Positions 34,661-45,200 of a DNA stretch of 51,447 nt are shown here, in pieces. The notes under the pieces are model-generated. The model was not told the DNA's origin, made no database searches, and worked only from the letters and a program-made list of their open reading frames with translations. Each line of letters opens with the position of its first letter. Position 1 is the first letter of the stretch. The stretch is from Lachnospiraceae bacterium (GTDB lineage Bacteria > Bacillota > Clostridia > Lachnospirales > Lachnospiraceae): NCBI GenBank assembly GCA_022791815.1, contig JAAVZU010000034.1:1-51447 (forward strand), in the 5' to 3' direction. The position numbers and the translations under genes were made by a program.

Positions 34661-35599
34661 TCAGTATATAAACCTTTTCAGTTTTACGGAAAATACTGTT
34701 TGTACACTTGGCTCACTTTTTAACAAAATATCTCCCCCTAATTGTCTGGCAAGATTTCTTGCAATAGTAAGCCCCAGACCACTTCCTTGTATTTTTCGGT
34801 TACGTGAATCTTCCATCGTATAAAGCCGTTCAAATATACTGTCTGCAAACTTTTTTTCAATTCCTTGTCCCTTATCTATAATATCTATATAAACAAACTT
34901 TTGCTCTTCCCGCAAAGAAAGACCTATATATTTTCCCTCACTGCCATAACGCACTGCATTGGATATTAGATTAAATAAAATCCTATGAATGGCATCTTTA
35001 TTCCCCCATACAAAAAAATCTTGTTCGGGAATAGCGATATCTACTGTAAAATCCTTTTGAAGAAAAATATCATAAAAATCCAGTATATTCTCCCTGCACA
35101 ATTCATTGATGTTTACTTTTGTGGCTTCTATATTCGTATCTCCAGCCTCCAATTTTGCTAATGTAAAAAACTGATTGATAAGCTCCATCACTTGCTTTGC
35201 TTTTGCCTCTACTTTTTTTAATGTTTCGTCTTCTGTATTGCTAAGACGCATAATTTCCAAATAACCTAAAATAACGGTTAGGGGTGTTTTCATATCATGT
35301 GAAATATTAGATAGCATTTTTTTAGAAGATATTTCCTGCCTCTTAAAATCAGCCTTTATTCTCTGTTGTTTTACAAGTAACCGGTTAATTTGTCCGCTTA
35401 GGCTTATAAGTGCTTTATTATCAGTAAAAACCATGACTTTTTCATCACTTTCTTTTTCTAAGATTTCTGACAGTTTTTTGCTGATTTTTTTCAATTTTGT
35501 TTGTATTCCTTTTGTAAAAACAAATTGTTGGTATATAACTATAATTAACAAAAGAACGATGATACACATCAAAAAGAAAATTATTGTTGTATGACTCAT
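34661..35599 (-). CDS. Sensor histidine kinase of ABC module 2
   Basis: 312 aa, with a single N-terminal membrane segment (TTIIFFLMCIIVLLLIIVIYQ), no extracellular domain. H101 in LSNISHDMKTPLTVILGYLE is the phospho-acceptor; the ATPase has NLISNAVRYG and GSGLGLTIARNLA. A kinase with no sensor loop usually reads the state of its partner transporter, as BceS-type kinases do. Its start overlaps the regulator stop by four bases. Confidence 0.9.
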   Translation of the reverse strand: MSHTTIIFFLMCIIVLLLIIVIYQQFVFTKGIQTKLKKISKKLSEILEKESDEKVMVFTDNKALISLSGQINRLLVKQQRIKADFKRQEISSKKMLSNISHDMKTPLTVILGYLEIMRLSNTEDETLKKVEAKAKQVMELINQFFTLAKLEAGDTNIEATKVNINELCRENILDFYDIFLQKDFTVDIAIPEQDFFVWGNKDAIHRILFNLISNAVRYGSEGKYIGLSLREEQKFVYIDIIDKGQGIEKKFADSIFERLYTMEDSRNRKIQGSGLGLTIARNLARQLGGDILLKSEPSVQTVFSVKLKRFIY

Positions 35600-36288
35600 T
35601 TCAAATCTCCTAACTTATATCCGATTCCCCAAACGGTAATAACATACTGTGGATTACGGGGATTATCTTCTATTTTGTTACGCAATCTGCTGATATGCAC
35701 ATTAACTGCATTTTCGTCTCCAATATATACATCATTCCATATCAAAGAATATATTTGTTCTTTGGTATAAACTTTTTTAGGATTTGTCATAAGTAATTTT
35801 AAAATTTCAAATTCTTTCGCTGTTAATTCGATTTTTTTCTTATTTTTTATTACAGAATAATCGTTTGTATTGATTGTTAGATTACCCTTTGTAAATATAG
35901 TTTCTTCTTCTGTTGCACTTAACACATATTGTGTATTTCTTCTGATATTTGCCTTTATTCTTGCTAACACTTCTGTCACCGAAAATGGCTTTGTAATATA
36001 GTCATCTGCTCCCAACCCCAGACCTAATGTTTTATCAGCATCTGTATCCTTTGCAGATATGATGATAATTGGTACAGTACTGTTTTCTCTTATGGTTTTC
36101 ATAACTTCCATTCCGCTGATTTTAGGTATCATAAGATCAAGTAATACCAGACTATATTCCTCTTCCAAAAACTTTTTGCAGGCACTTTCTCCATCATAGG
36201 CAGTTATGACTTCAAAATTTTCAGTGCCAAGAAAATTTTTTAACATATCACTAATTTCTATATCATCTTCAATTAATAAAATCTTCAT
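35596..36288 (-). CDS. OmpR-family response regulator of ABC module 2
   Basis: 230 aa from MKILLIEDDIEI; the start at 36288 has GGAGA upstream, and the longer start at 36312 does not. Receiver domain with D51 in LVLLDLMIPKISG and K in DDYITKPFSV; winged helix with ELTAKEFEILKLLMTNPKKV and VNVHISRLRNKIED. First gene of the second sensing/export module, read toward kinase, ATPase and permease. The intergenic region upstream is shared with the LRR leader, whose genes diverge. Confidence 0.92.
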   Translation of the reverse strand: MKILLIEDDIEISDMLKNFLGTENFEVITAYDGESACKKFLEEEYSLVLLDLMIPKISGMEVMKTIRENSTVPIIIISAKDTDADKTLGLGLGADDYITKPFSVTEVLARIKANIRRNTQYVLSATEEETIFTKGNLTINTNDYSVIKNKKKIELTAKEFEILKLLMTNPKKVYTKEQIYSLIWNDVYIGDENAVNVHISRLRNKIEDNPRNPQYVITVWGIGYKLGDLK

Positions 36289-36775
36289 TACCGCATCTCC
36301 ATTCTTTTTCATTCTTATTACATTTTCTATTCAGCTTTTAAAATATAACCCCTGTCTCAATTGAACTGTTATCATTATATCACTACTTTGCACAACTGCA
36401 ATCGCATACTTCGATTTTAGATGCTTTTTTATTTTCTTGCTTAGTTTATTGTTATACATTTTATCTTTTTATATCTATATGGAATATCAGATGAGACAGC
36501 AGACATATGAAATGAAATTTTATAAAAAAAATACTTTCTAATACTTTATTTGTTCCTAAGTTTTTATGATATAATGGAGATTGAATTGTTATATACCAAC
36601 ATAAGATACATTTCTTGCTACGGTTGAGAACAATGCAAATATGACTTGTGTTGATATGTGAACTTTACACAAAAACTCTACGAACAAACCTACATGTTGC
36701 CTTTGGCATCACCACTATAAATAAAAGTTAAGTTTTACAAATGTCTAATTTTACCAGTAATGAAAGGAGACAATT
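36289..36775 (+). other. Intergenic leader region of the LRR gene
   Basis: No gene. TATAAT at about 36571-36576 is a possible -10 with a poor -35. From 36621 the two-part conserved leader begins. A run of modestly GC-rich hairpin sequence (TTGCCTTTGGCATC) lies between its blocks. Confidence 0.5.
36621..36748 (+). promoter_or_regulatory. Two-part conserved leader, copy 2
   Basis: CGGTTGAGA (36621-36629), 16 bases, then TTGTGTTGATATGTGAAC (36646-36663), and GTTTTACAAATGTCTAA (36732-36748). These match the leader of the secreted papain-fold gene in sequence, order and the 16-base spacer; the third block differs by three transitions. In this copy the gap between blocks two and three is about 39 bases longer. 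Both leaders end in TGAAAGGAGA before the gene. Confidence 0.6.
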
Positions 36776-38518
36776 ATGTTAATAGAAATACCAGAAGGAA
36801 CTTTAAATATTCCTCCAAAATACTATATAACAGAAACACAAGTAACCGAATTTAAAATACCTGCATCCGTAGATACGATTGGAGAACAGGCATTTACCAT
36901 ATATACAGATGTAACTCCAACATTAACACATTTCACTGTACATAAAGATAATAAAAAATTCAAAGATATAGATGGGGTTCTTACCACCAAAAAAGGTGAT
37001 AAGCTAATTGCATTTCCAATAGCAAAAACAGGAACTTATGAAATTCCAGATGGCATAAAGACCATTGGAAAATATGCCTTTCGTATGGCAACAAATTTAA
37101 CAGAAATTATAATTCCTGATTCTGTAGAAAAAATCGAAAAAGGTGCTTTCTGTTATTGCAAATCCCTAAAAACTCTTAAAATTGCAAGCGGCTGTAAGAT
37201 TATTGGTGCGAGTGCCTTTGAATCCTGCCCCAATTTGAATGAAATTTATATGGGTAACAATGTGGAAATAATTCAAAGGAAAGCTTTTTACAAATGTGAT
37301 TTGTGTGGAACAATTCGATTGTCTGAATCTTTAAAGGAAATTGAAAAGGAAGCCTTTTATGGTATGCATGATACCCACTTTATATTGGGAAAGCATATAA
37401 AACAAATTGGAGATCGTGCATTTGTTGGAAAAAATTTATCTTTAGATATATCTAAAAAACAGAAAGAATTATTACAACCAGAGATTTTTGCAATGAATGA
37501 TAAATGGAAATTTTCTGTTGCTATTCATTTTGAGGATACGAATGAAAATATTACAATGCAAGGAAAATTAAGTGACTACTACGCAAACAAATCAGATAAT
37601 AAAACAGTGAAAATACTTACTCCAATACTAATAGATGAAGTGGAAGGGACTTTGGTAAACCGTGAGGAAAGATGTGTTGGACAGTATTTAGCTGTTGGAT
37701 TTAACAAATATGGTCAGCGAACCTCCCATTCTCATCATTATACACATATTGCAAGAATTACACCTTCTGGAATTGGATTAAAGGACTTAAATACACTTAC
37801 TCCAAAATTGCCAATTGATTCCACTTTTTCTTTAGATGAAAAAGATGAGGGAAAAGGAAAAAACAGAGTACTTAAAACCTTGTCTAAACCTAATGTATAC
37901 AGTATAGATGATGATAATTATATACTTGATTTATCTTATACAAAAACTTATGGAAACTGGCAGACAAATAAGAATAGTTCTAAACCTTTTGAAACATTTC
38001 AAACCAACAAAGAAATTTATTGTCCAGATTTTTGGAAAATTAATTTTTATTCCAACCAAGCAATTCCTATAACAAAAGAGGAATTTGACAAACTTAATTT
38101 AAAGGCAGATTATGATACTTATGCGAAAAATGCCCGTTCTTATGTTTCAAAAGCAGAGCAAAAACCTCATGAGCTACACGCTGACTATTATAAAAGATTT
38201 TTCAAGAAAGGTTATGGTACATTCACTGTCCCTGACACAGAAGAATCTATGGATCGTTTTTTTCAGGATAGTAAGGGAAATATATTTAATTATGGATATT
38301 GTGCTGTATATAACAAATCATGTAAAGGGCACATTTGCACTAAACGGTGTACCTATATGAATATGTATTCTAAAAGTGGTGAACTGCTGGCAAAAATAAA
38401 ATTTAAAGGTACTGCTGAATATGTGATAGAACGGGATGGCTGTTATTTTATTTGTACCCAACAGGATATGCGGAATGGTAAACCTGCCGTTACAAGATTA
38501 TATAAACTTGAATTATAA
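36776..38518 (+). CDS. BspA-like leucine-rich-repeat protein with unknown C-terminal domain
   Basis: 580 aa. Residues 20-235 contain about eight BspA-type repeats (LTEIIIPDSVEKIEKGAF, LKTLKIASGCKIIGASAF, LNEIYMGNNVEIIQRKAF). The remaining 340 residues have no recognised family; they are rich in lysine and aromatic residues, include the cysteine cluster CAVYNKSCKGHICTKRCTY, and lack membrane segments. There is no signal peptide at the N-terminus (MLIEIPEGTLNIPPKYYITE), which is unusual for BspA-like proteins, most of which are surface-exposed. AAAGGAGA precedes the ATG. The leader is shared with the secreted protein at 12.8 kb. Confidence 0.75.
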   Translation: MLIEIPEGTLNIPPKYYITETQVTEFKIPASVDTIGEQAFTIYTDVTPTLTHFTVHKDNKKFKDIDGVLTTKKGDKLIAFPIAKTGTYEIPDGIKTIGKYAFRMATNLTEIIIPDSVEKIEKGAFCYCKSLKTLKIASGCKIIGASAFESCPNLNEIYMGNNVEIIQRKAFYKCDLCGTIRLSESLKEIEKEAFYGMHDTHFILGKHIKQIGDRAFVGKNLSLDISKKQKELLQPEIFAMNDKWKFSVAIHFEDTNENITMQGKLSDYYANKSDNKTVKILTPILIDEVEGTLVNREERCVGQYLAVGFNKYGQRTSHSHHYTHIARITPSGIGLKDLNTLTPKLPIDSTFSLDEKDEGKGKNRVLKTLSKPNVYSIDDDNYILDLSYTKTYGNWQTNKNSSKPFETFQTNKEIYCPDFWKINFYSNQAIPITKEEFDKLNLKADYDTYAKNARSYVSKAEQKPHELHADYYKRFFKKGYGTFTVPDTEESMDRFFQDSKGNIFNYGYCAVYNKSCKGHICTKRCTYMNMYSKSGELLAKIKFKGTAEYVIERDGCYFICTQQDMRNGKPAVTRLYKLEL

Positions 38519-38929
38519 TAAGCATATTAAGGCACCTACAACAAACAAATATAATTATTTACTTAAACCTGAATTATTTTCCTACATAAAAAATTCTGTT
38601 TTCTTGTTACTATGAAACATAGGTAGTACAGTAAGCAGCATGAGTGTTTAGTATGTCAATATCAGTTGCATCTCTCCTTGAATATCCTAAAAAAAGATAA
38701 AAAATCTCTTTTGTAGATTCTAATAGAATTATGCTGCTGTCAAGATTCACCTTTGTTTTGATTCTAACTTTGGTTGTAGATGCCAGATGTTTTCCAATGT
38801 TTCATACAACTTATTTTTATATGGATAATTAATACAAGGCTTAAATACTGTATATCTTGTAGAATGTACTACTATGCAATAATCTTAGGAGTTTTTCGCA
38901 TAATATCATAGAACTAGTGCGATGTAATA
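38519..38929. other. Gene-free interval
   Basis: No intact gene. On the minus strand an open stretch of about 60 codons near 38640-38830 (including TTKVRIKTKVNLDS and LESTKEIFYLFLGYSRR) has no start codon with a ribosome-binding site and no recognised family; it may be a relic. Confidence 0.45.
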
Positions 38930-39886
38930 TCATTGATTTTTCCTATTTATCCAATCTGTAGAAGCATCCATAGCAGTACGGCAGGCTCTTGTTTGATCCA
39001 AGGCATTTAGCATAACAAAATCATGAATTGTGCCTTGAACTCGTATGGCAGTAACCTCTACACCAGCACAACGCAGCTTCTCACCAAATGCCTCACCCTC
39101 ACTTCGCAAAACATCGGCTTGCCCATTGATAATCATTGTTTCTGGCAGGTTTCTAAGACATTCTACACTTGCCCGCAAAGGTGATGCCGTAATTTGATTT
39201 CTGTCTGCTTCGCAAGGTGCATACTGCTGCCAAAACCATTGCATACCAGCACGGTACAAATAATAATTTCTGGCAAATTGTTGGTATGAAGGTGTATGAA
39301 AACAAGCATTGGTAACAGGATAGTACAAAAGCTGCTTTTGTATTTTCGGACCGCCACGCATTTTAGCCATGAGTGTCATAGCAATAGTCATATTTCCTCC
39401 AACACTATCTCCTGCGACAATCAATGCCCTTTGCTTCAAATCAAAACCACAATTCCCAATAATGTCCCAAAGGTGCGAAAGCACAAAATAGCACTGCTCA
39501 ATTGCCACAGGATATTTTGCCTCAGGGGAACGGGTATATTCGGGAAACACTAAAAGTGAATTTGTTCTTGCCGCAAGCTCTCTAACAAGCTTTTCATGAG
39601 TATGAAAACTACCAAATACCCAGCCAGCACCATGAATATAAAAAATTATGCGGCGAATAGGCTCACATCCTTTTGGCACAACTAAATAGACAGGGATTTC
39701 GCCCCATTTTCCTGTGTCAACTTTACAAACAGAAATATCCGTAGGATATTTATATACAGGTGCATTTTGTGCTTCCTCCAATACCTTTCGTCCCTGTTGT
39801 GGCGGTAATTGAAAAATAAGTGGCGGAATAGCACTTTCGTTGCATACAGCTTCTGCAGCAGCCTCTAACGGAACTAAGCGTTTCAT
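38930..39886 (-). CDS. Alpha/beta hydrolase, hormone-sensitive-lipase family esterase
   Basis: 318 aa. FYIHGAGWVFGS is the HGGG-like oxyanion motif (here HGAGW), IVAGDSVGGNMTIA carries the nucleophile serine in GDSxGG, and the catalytic aspartate (INGQADVLRSE) and histidine (VQGTIHDFVMLN) follow. The N-terminal cap is short. Members cleave short acyl esters and occasionally steroid or xenobiotic esters; the substrate is not evident. Slightly higher GC than its surroundings, and flanked by a gene-free interval and a dead IS, so acquired recently is possible. No strong ribosome-binding site; AAGGAGA is 9 bases upstream. Confidence 0.88.
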   Translation of the reverse strand: MKRLVPLEAAAEAVCNESAIPPLIFQLPPQQGRKVLEEAQNAPVYKYPTDISVCKVDTGKWGEIPVYLVVPKGCEPIRRIIFYIHGAGWVFGSFHTHEKLVRELAARTNSLLVFPEYTRSPEAKYPVAIEQCYFVLSHLWDIIGNCGFDLKQRALIVAGDSVGGNMTIAMTLMAKMRGGPKIQKQLLYYPVTNACFHTPSYQQFARNYYLYRAGMQWFWQQYAPCEADRNQITASPLRASVECLRNLPETMIINGQADVLRSEGEAFGEKLRCAGVEVTAIRVQGTIHDFVMLNALDQTRACRTAMDASTDWINRKNQ

Positions 39887-40192
39887 AAAAATTCTCCTTG
39901 CAATGTTACTATTCTTTTATCAAGATATGCAGCGTAAGGAGAAATTCCCTAAATATTCTTCTATAAATTGCAACTTTTTATTAAAAGATACCACTACAAG
40001 ACACGATGCATAGGTAGTGTTAGAATTGCTACTATGTCAAGTTTTAGTACAAATTAAATCAGGAAATTTTCGATTCTGTTAGCCAAGGCTAATATTAACC
40101 TGCCTTCCTCACCTTTGCTTCCAAACTATCCAAATATTCATTTTCATATTGGACCTATGTCAATACTTGGAACACAAAAAGTCGAACTTATT
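39887..40192. other. Interval between esterase and IS3 remnant
   Basis: No gene. The stretch near 40135-40175 carries TTGGACCTATGTCAATACTT, which resembles the end sequence of IS3-family elements just beyond the transposase stop. No matching opposite end was found. Confidence 0.4.
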
Positions 40193-40840
40193 TTATGCAG
40201 CCTGAACAGCTTCATCCTCAACCTGTTGGGGAGTCTTATATCCAAGTGCACTATGAATCCTTTTACGGTTATACCAGGATTCTATATACTCAAATATGAC
40301 TGATTTTGCCTCTTCAAAGTCTTGGTATTCATGAAGGTATATCTCTTCCTTTTTCATCACTGAATGAAAAAATGCCATTATCATTAAGAGTTTTGCAGAG
40401 CTTGGCGACTCCATATCTCTTTTTGTTATCAAGATAGTATTCCATAACTTTTTTACTGAATGCTTCATATTTCTTTTTCTTATTTGAAGGTTCACTTAAC
40501 AAGGCCTCGTAATAAGTGTTACTTGGAAATTTTAAGGTTTTTCACATTTGTTTTATAGTATATAAATGCAGATTATCATTTATAAATGACATGTATTCCT
40601 TTATTGATCTTTTGCGGATATGGCGGTAGCTTTTTTTTATATCTCATTCTCAATTTCAAGTTCTCTCATTTTCTTCTGCAGAGCTTTATATTCTTTCAGG
40701 GAGATTGTCTCATTTTCAGCGACTTTAATAGGGGATAAATTTTTGATCTATCCTGATATCGTGGATTTCGCTACGCCGTATTCGGTTTCATTCCACACTA
40801 TTCATTTTTGCTAAGACACTTTTACATTTCATATTCTATT
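40193..40840 (-). pseudogene. IS3-family transposase remnant
   Basis: Minus strand pieces. First, near 40640-40790: EYGVAKSTISG and, after a stop, ENETISLKEYKALQKKMREL, the helix-turn-helix and leucine-zipper of OrfA. Next, near 40440-40560: KTLKFPSNTYYEALLSEPSN and MEYYLDNKKRYGVAKL, the start of OrfB. Last, 40193-40400: FHSVMKKEEIYLHEYQDFEE and SVIFEYIESWYNRKRIHSAL, GYKTPQQVEDE, the OrfB C-terminus. Several stops and frame changes and a deletion of about 150 residues remove most of the DDE domain, so it cannot be active. Confidence 0.85.
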
Positions 40841-40884
40841 ATCACATATCTATTCCGTTCAAAAACTAACTACAATTACCTTTC

Positions 40885-41931
40885 CTATTGAATAAATTCT
40901 CCATTTTCATCAATAAAGTATGACATACAATCTAACATATCTGTTTTTCTTATCGGAATATATGAATACTTATTATACATATCAACCATATCATTCCACC
41001 CATTTACTAAATTCATTATATGTTGTACACCTTTCTCTGTTTCAGAAACAGAAAAATAACACATTTTTATTTTCTTTTTTTTTAGAACACTTTTCTCAAA
41101 GGAAATTATTGCATGATATCCACTTTCTATTATACTCATTGTAATTTCATTAACACCCTTATTACTAATAATCCAATCAATCATAACAATTGTACAATAA
41201 AACATTCTTATCCCTGGATGTGGATGATCATATTCAGTGATGTCATTTTCAAAATAACAAGAAAAATCTTTATTTGATTCTTCTGCTAAAACGCTAAAAC
41301 TCAAATAGAAAGACAAAAACAGCATATCAAAATTTGCTAACAAAATCTTGATATCATTCACCCATCCTCCTAAAAAAATCGTAGTATTAATTCCTGCTGC
41401 AAATGAATCTGCATCATATTCTAATATTTGTGTGTTCCACTTGTGTGCATTTTTCATTAATTCTTTTTCATCTCTGATTTCATCAATAAATCCATCATCA
41501 GAATTTATTAATAGATGTCCATGAACTATGTGACCAAATTCATGGGCAATAATAAAGTTCAGCATATACATATATATAGCTTGTATATAATCTTCTTTAT
41601 TTTTATCACTTATTCTAAAAACATTTTCCAAATTTTCATGATCAATAAATCCTGTTGCAGCTTCCCAAAATTTTTGACATAACCCCACTGATAAAGCTAT
41701 ATAATTTTTCCCCTCATAATACTTTGCAAATGCATTAACTTTAATATTATCATATATCCAAATAGACACATCCATTTTTTCAAATAAATCCTTAGTAACC
41801 CATGTTTCAATTCCAATTCTTAATTTTCCTAATAAATTATTAGTTATCCCAGATATATAACAATAGCACTCTGGCACATATTCTAATAATTTAACATTGT
41901 TCCCATTTATGTTAATTTCTGTTATATTCAT
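40885..41931 (-). CDS. Zinc metallopeptidase (HExxH), M48-like
   Basis: 348 aa. FIIAHEFGHIVHGH holds the HExxH zinc motif and ILEYDADSFAAG the third ligand region (ExxxD), about 55 residues later. DHPHPGIRMF near residue 245 resembles the 'HPxxxxR' segment of M48 enzymes. A few hydrophobic segments near 205-225 may be membrane-associated, but there is no signal peptide. Proteins of this type include many with unknown substrates in prophage and accessory islands. It has no operon partner. Its low GC and its position between a dead IS and the toxin operon suggest accessory origin. Confidence 0.7.
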   Translation of the reverse strand: MNITEININGNNVKLLEYVPECYCYISGITNNLLGKLRIGIETWVTKDLFEKMDVSIWIYDNIKVNAFAKYYEGKNYIALSVGLCQKFWEAATGFIDHENLENVFRISDKNKEDYIQAIYMYMLNFIIAHEFGHIVHGHLLINSDDGFIDEIRDEKELMKNAHKWNTQILEYDADSFAAGINTTIFLGGWVNDIKILLANFDMLFLSFYLSFSVLAEESNKDFSCYFENDITEYDHPHPGIRMFYCTIVMIDWIISNKGVNEITMSIIESGYHAIISFEKSVLKKKKIKMCYFSVSETEKGVQHIMNLVNGWNDMVDMYNKYSYIPIRKTDMLDCMSYFIDENGEFIQ

Positions 41932-42291
41932 ATATTTTCCTCAACTCTTAGAATACACAAAGCATGAATGCCTTGCGTATTCTAATATACCATAAATTCT
42001 TTCACGTTACTACCAACAGAAGCTATTTATCCACTTCTTTCCTTTATCTGTAGATACCTACAAAAGCCTTTGTAAAATAGTGTCAAAAATTCAACAAATT
42101 TTTTAAAATTTCAACGTAAAAAACGTCCATACAGGCAATTGCCCATAGGACGTTTTCACATTTCACAATCATTTTTTCAAATAAACTAAATATTTGTACT
42201 ATATCATTTACAAACATTCTAAGCGTCTCTTTTTTGCTAATAATTACTTAAGAATATATGTGCCATTGATGTGCAGCATACCAAGCATTAC
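41932..42291. other. Interval with terminator
   Basis: No gene apart from the terminator at 42117-42156; a few AT-rich direct repeats. Confidence 0.5.
42117..42156 (-). terminator. Terminator of the toxin operon
   Basis: Minus strand: AAAACGTCC (42148-42156) pairs with GGACGTTTT (42120-42128). The inner loop itself folds (GGGCAATTGCC). T-run TTTTTT follows. It lies 136 bases after the 1427-aa gene. Confidence 0.75.
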
Positions 42292-45200
42292 CTATTTAGC
42301 ATAAACGGTACCCTGCGAATTCCAACCTGTTACTTTAACGCAGTTATTACCATTCTTATATTCTTTGTAATCCAGCAGGACAGAACAATTCCACAAAGTA
42401 TTTTGATTTCCTCTCCAGAACCTCAATGTATTCTTTCCCTCATCTTCTTTCGTAACAATGTATGCATATACATACTCACTGATTTGGTAATCCAATTTGT
42501 GCGGCTGATATATTTCTGAATTTTCCATTGCTTCCATTTCTATATCAGAACCGCCATTTTCTTCTTTGGACGCACTTGAAAAGTTTACATACATCATTGC
42601 ACTGCTGCTTTCCCATGCAGGAAATTCTGACAAATCCAGATATATAATATCTCCTTCATGGAAATACTTTTCTAAACTGCTTTCCTCTACATATTTCCAA
42701 TAACCATACTCATGTCCTTCTACATAATATGCATTATTTTCATCCCTTCCTCCGGCACTCCATGAGTTCCACTGTGTAGTTTTACTGGAATCATATCTGT
42801 TAAATGTAATATTATATGCACTTGCTGGAATCTTTGCAGCCCATGTTTCATCATCCAGTTTTGTCATCATATAGTGGTCATGTCCGTATGTATTATCCAC
42901 AAGTTCCATAACTGCATTATCATTTTTTATCCATTTTTCGTTGCTATTGTCGATAAAATATAGTGTAACTGTAATACCTTCTAATACAAAGCCATTTCCT
43001 GCAAGCGGGATAACTTCTCCATCTTCCGTAACTACTTCATAAGTTACAAGATATTCACTGCCTTTCATGTCCGCAAAATCTGTTTCCGGTATAACAGAAA
43101 TGCTGTCCGAACCTGTTTCAGAAACTGCAAGGTTTAATGGTGTCTCATACTTATAAACTGTCTTTTTATTCGCAGTATCTATAACTTTTATTACCATCTG
43201 TCCATTTGTAACATCAGCATGTCCAACATTCTCTATATTGCTGTCTATGGTTATGGTATCACTTACATGAAATTTCTTATCGGAAATTATAAGTTCACCT
43301 TCAAGGTCAATTTTAGGATTGCCTGGAACTATTGTGATACCGGCAGTACTTTCAGATACCAGTCTTTCTCCATCATAGACTTGTGAAATAACTTTATAAT
43401 TTCCTGCTGCATATTCTGCTGTATTCCACAATTCCTGACGTTCGGTATAACCCTTTGGCATGAGTTCCGGAAGTTCTTTGGTATATTCTGAAACTTTCTC
43501 ACCATCTTCATTTTTGACAATAATTATATTCGTCAAGCCTTTTGCAGTTCTGTTATTTGCATTATTATGTATCCTGTCGAAAATGATAACATCCTGATAA
43601 GAAGAATATTCCGCTTTATCAGTCGAAACTGCATTTGCGATTTTGCCTTCCGGAGTAATGACAGGCAGGGTAACATTATCTGCACTTGTGGTTCTGCTTA
43701 TGCCATTTTCGTCTTTATAGGTTAATGTAATATTTTTAAGCAGAACTGCATCTGTTCCCACAACAAGTTTTTTCAATTCCTGTGGTATGGTAAATTCTAA
43801 TGTTTCACCAACACAAAGCCTGTCAAATTTCTGTGTAAATGTTGTGTTATCCTGTAAAACCCCTGTGAATACAAGGTCAGTGGCAACTGTCTGGTTCTCC
43901 GCTTTTACACGCTTTTCTTCTTCCCTGCTGTTAATATTGTCATACAGGTTGTCTTCTGTGTTTTCCTCTGTATAATCATAATAAATGCCATTGTCTGTAA
44001 TGATGTCTATAAGGCTTTGATACTGTGTTTCATTGGTATCGTTACCAAGTCCGATAAATGTTATATTTTTATCAACAATTTTCTGTGCAACTGCTTCCAT
44101 TTCCTCTTCTGTACTAAGATTGTCTATCACATTGTCGCTTAAATTTATGACATAACGGCTGTTCTGGCTTACAAAATTATAGTTGTCCAGAATATCATAC
44201 AGATTTTCTCCCTTAATCGTCTGCATTGTTATATTAGCAAACGTAAAATAGGAACGCTGCCAACAGGCATGGCTGGCATGGCTTGTAATTGGTCCATATC
44301 CATTTCCAAAAATCTTTTCCAATGCATAGTTATCAATAACAAGATTTTCTCCATCCCAAAGTGAGAGAGTATGGTTGTCTGCTGCTATTTTAATATGATG
44401 TTCCTCGTACAGATTAGAGAACGGAAAGGTCTTTAACAAGGTTCCTGCAACAGAACTATTTCGGAAAGTATTCAAATTGACCTTGTCAAGGCTGTATAAC
44501 CTCAATCCTCCAGAAGTTATCAATATATAATATCCGCTAATGGTTTCATCTTCTATCACTGTATTAAACAAAAATCCCCCGCCATACATACTATGCCAGT
44601 CTGTGTTATCTCTCTGGATATCAAAGGTAAACAGTTTCTGTGAATTGTTATTATCTGGCACAAGCAAAAAGTCCTTATATGGAACATATTGATATCCTGT
44701 CATTTTGATGTTGTCTTCCTCATATATTATATGTTTTGTGTATGGAGACTGTACATCATAATTCGGGTGGTCGTACTCATTCCATGCAAATGTATCCTGT
44801 GCTGTCAGATATGAAGTTTCTACCGAGCAGAGATTGACGATATATCCCTGTTTCTCAAGTTTCTTCTTAATTTTTTCAATTTTATCTGCATATTGTTTTA
44901 TCAGTGCAGTATCATTAGAAGATGTGGTTAATATCAAATCTACTACCCGTTCATCCCTGATCTTAACTGATATTTCCGCATCATCCGTTGATTCATAGAG
45001 ATACTCTTTATCCACATCTGTTAAAATAGCTGCACTCTTGTCTGATACAAAATAGTTTGTTGTAGACTGGGCAACTGTCAAATCATTAAATAAGACTTCC
45101 GCAGTTATTATATAGGTTCTTTTTTCTGATGTATCCGGCACAAAATCTCCAAGAATAATGTTTTCTGCCATTATATCTTTTTCTGTGATTTCTTTATCGC

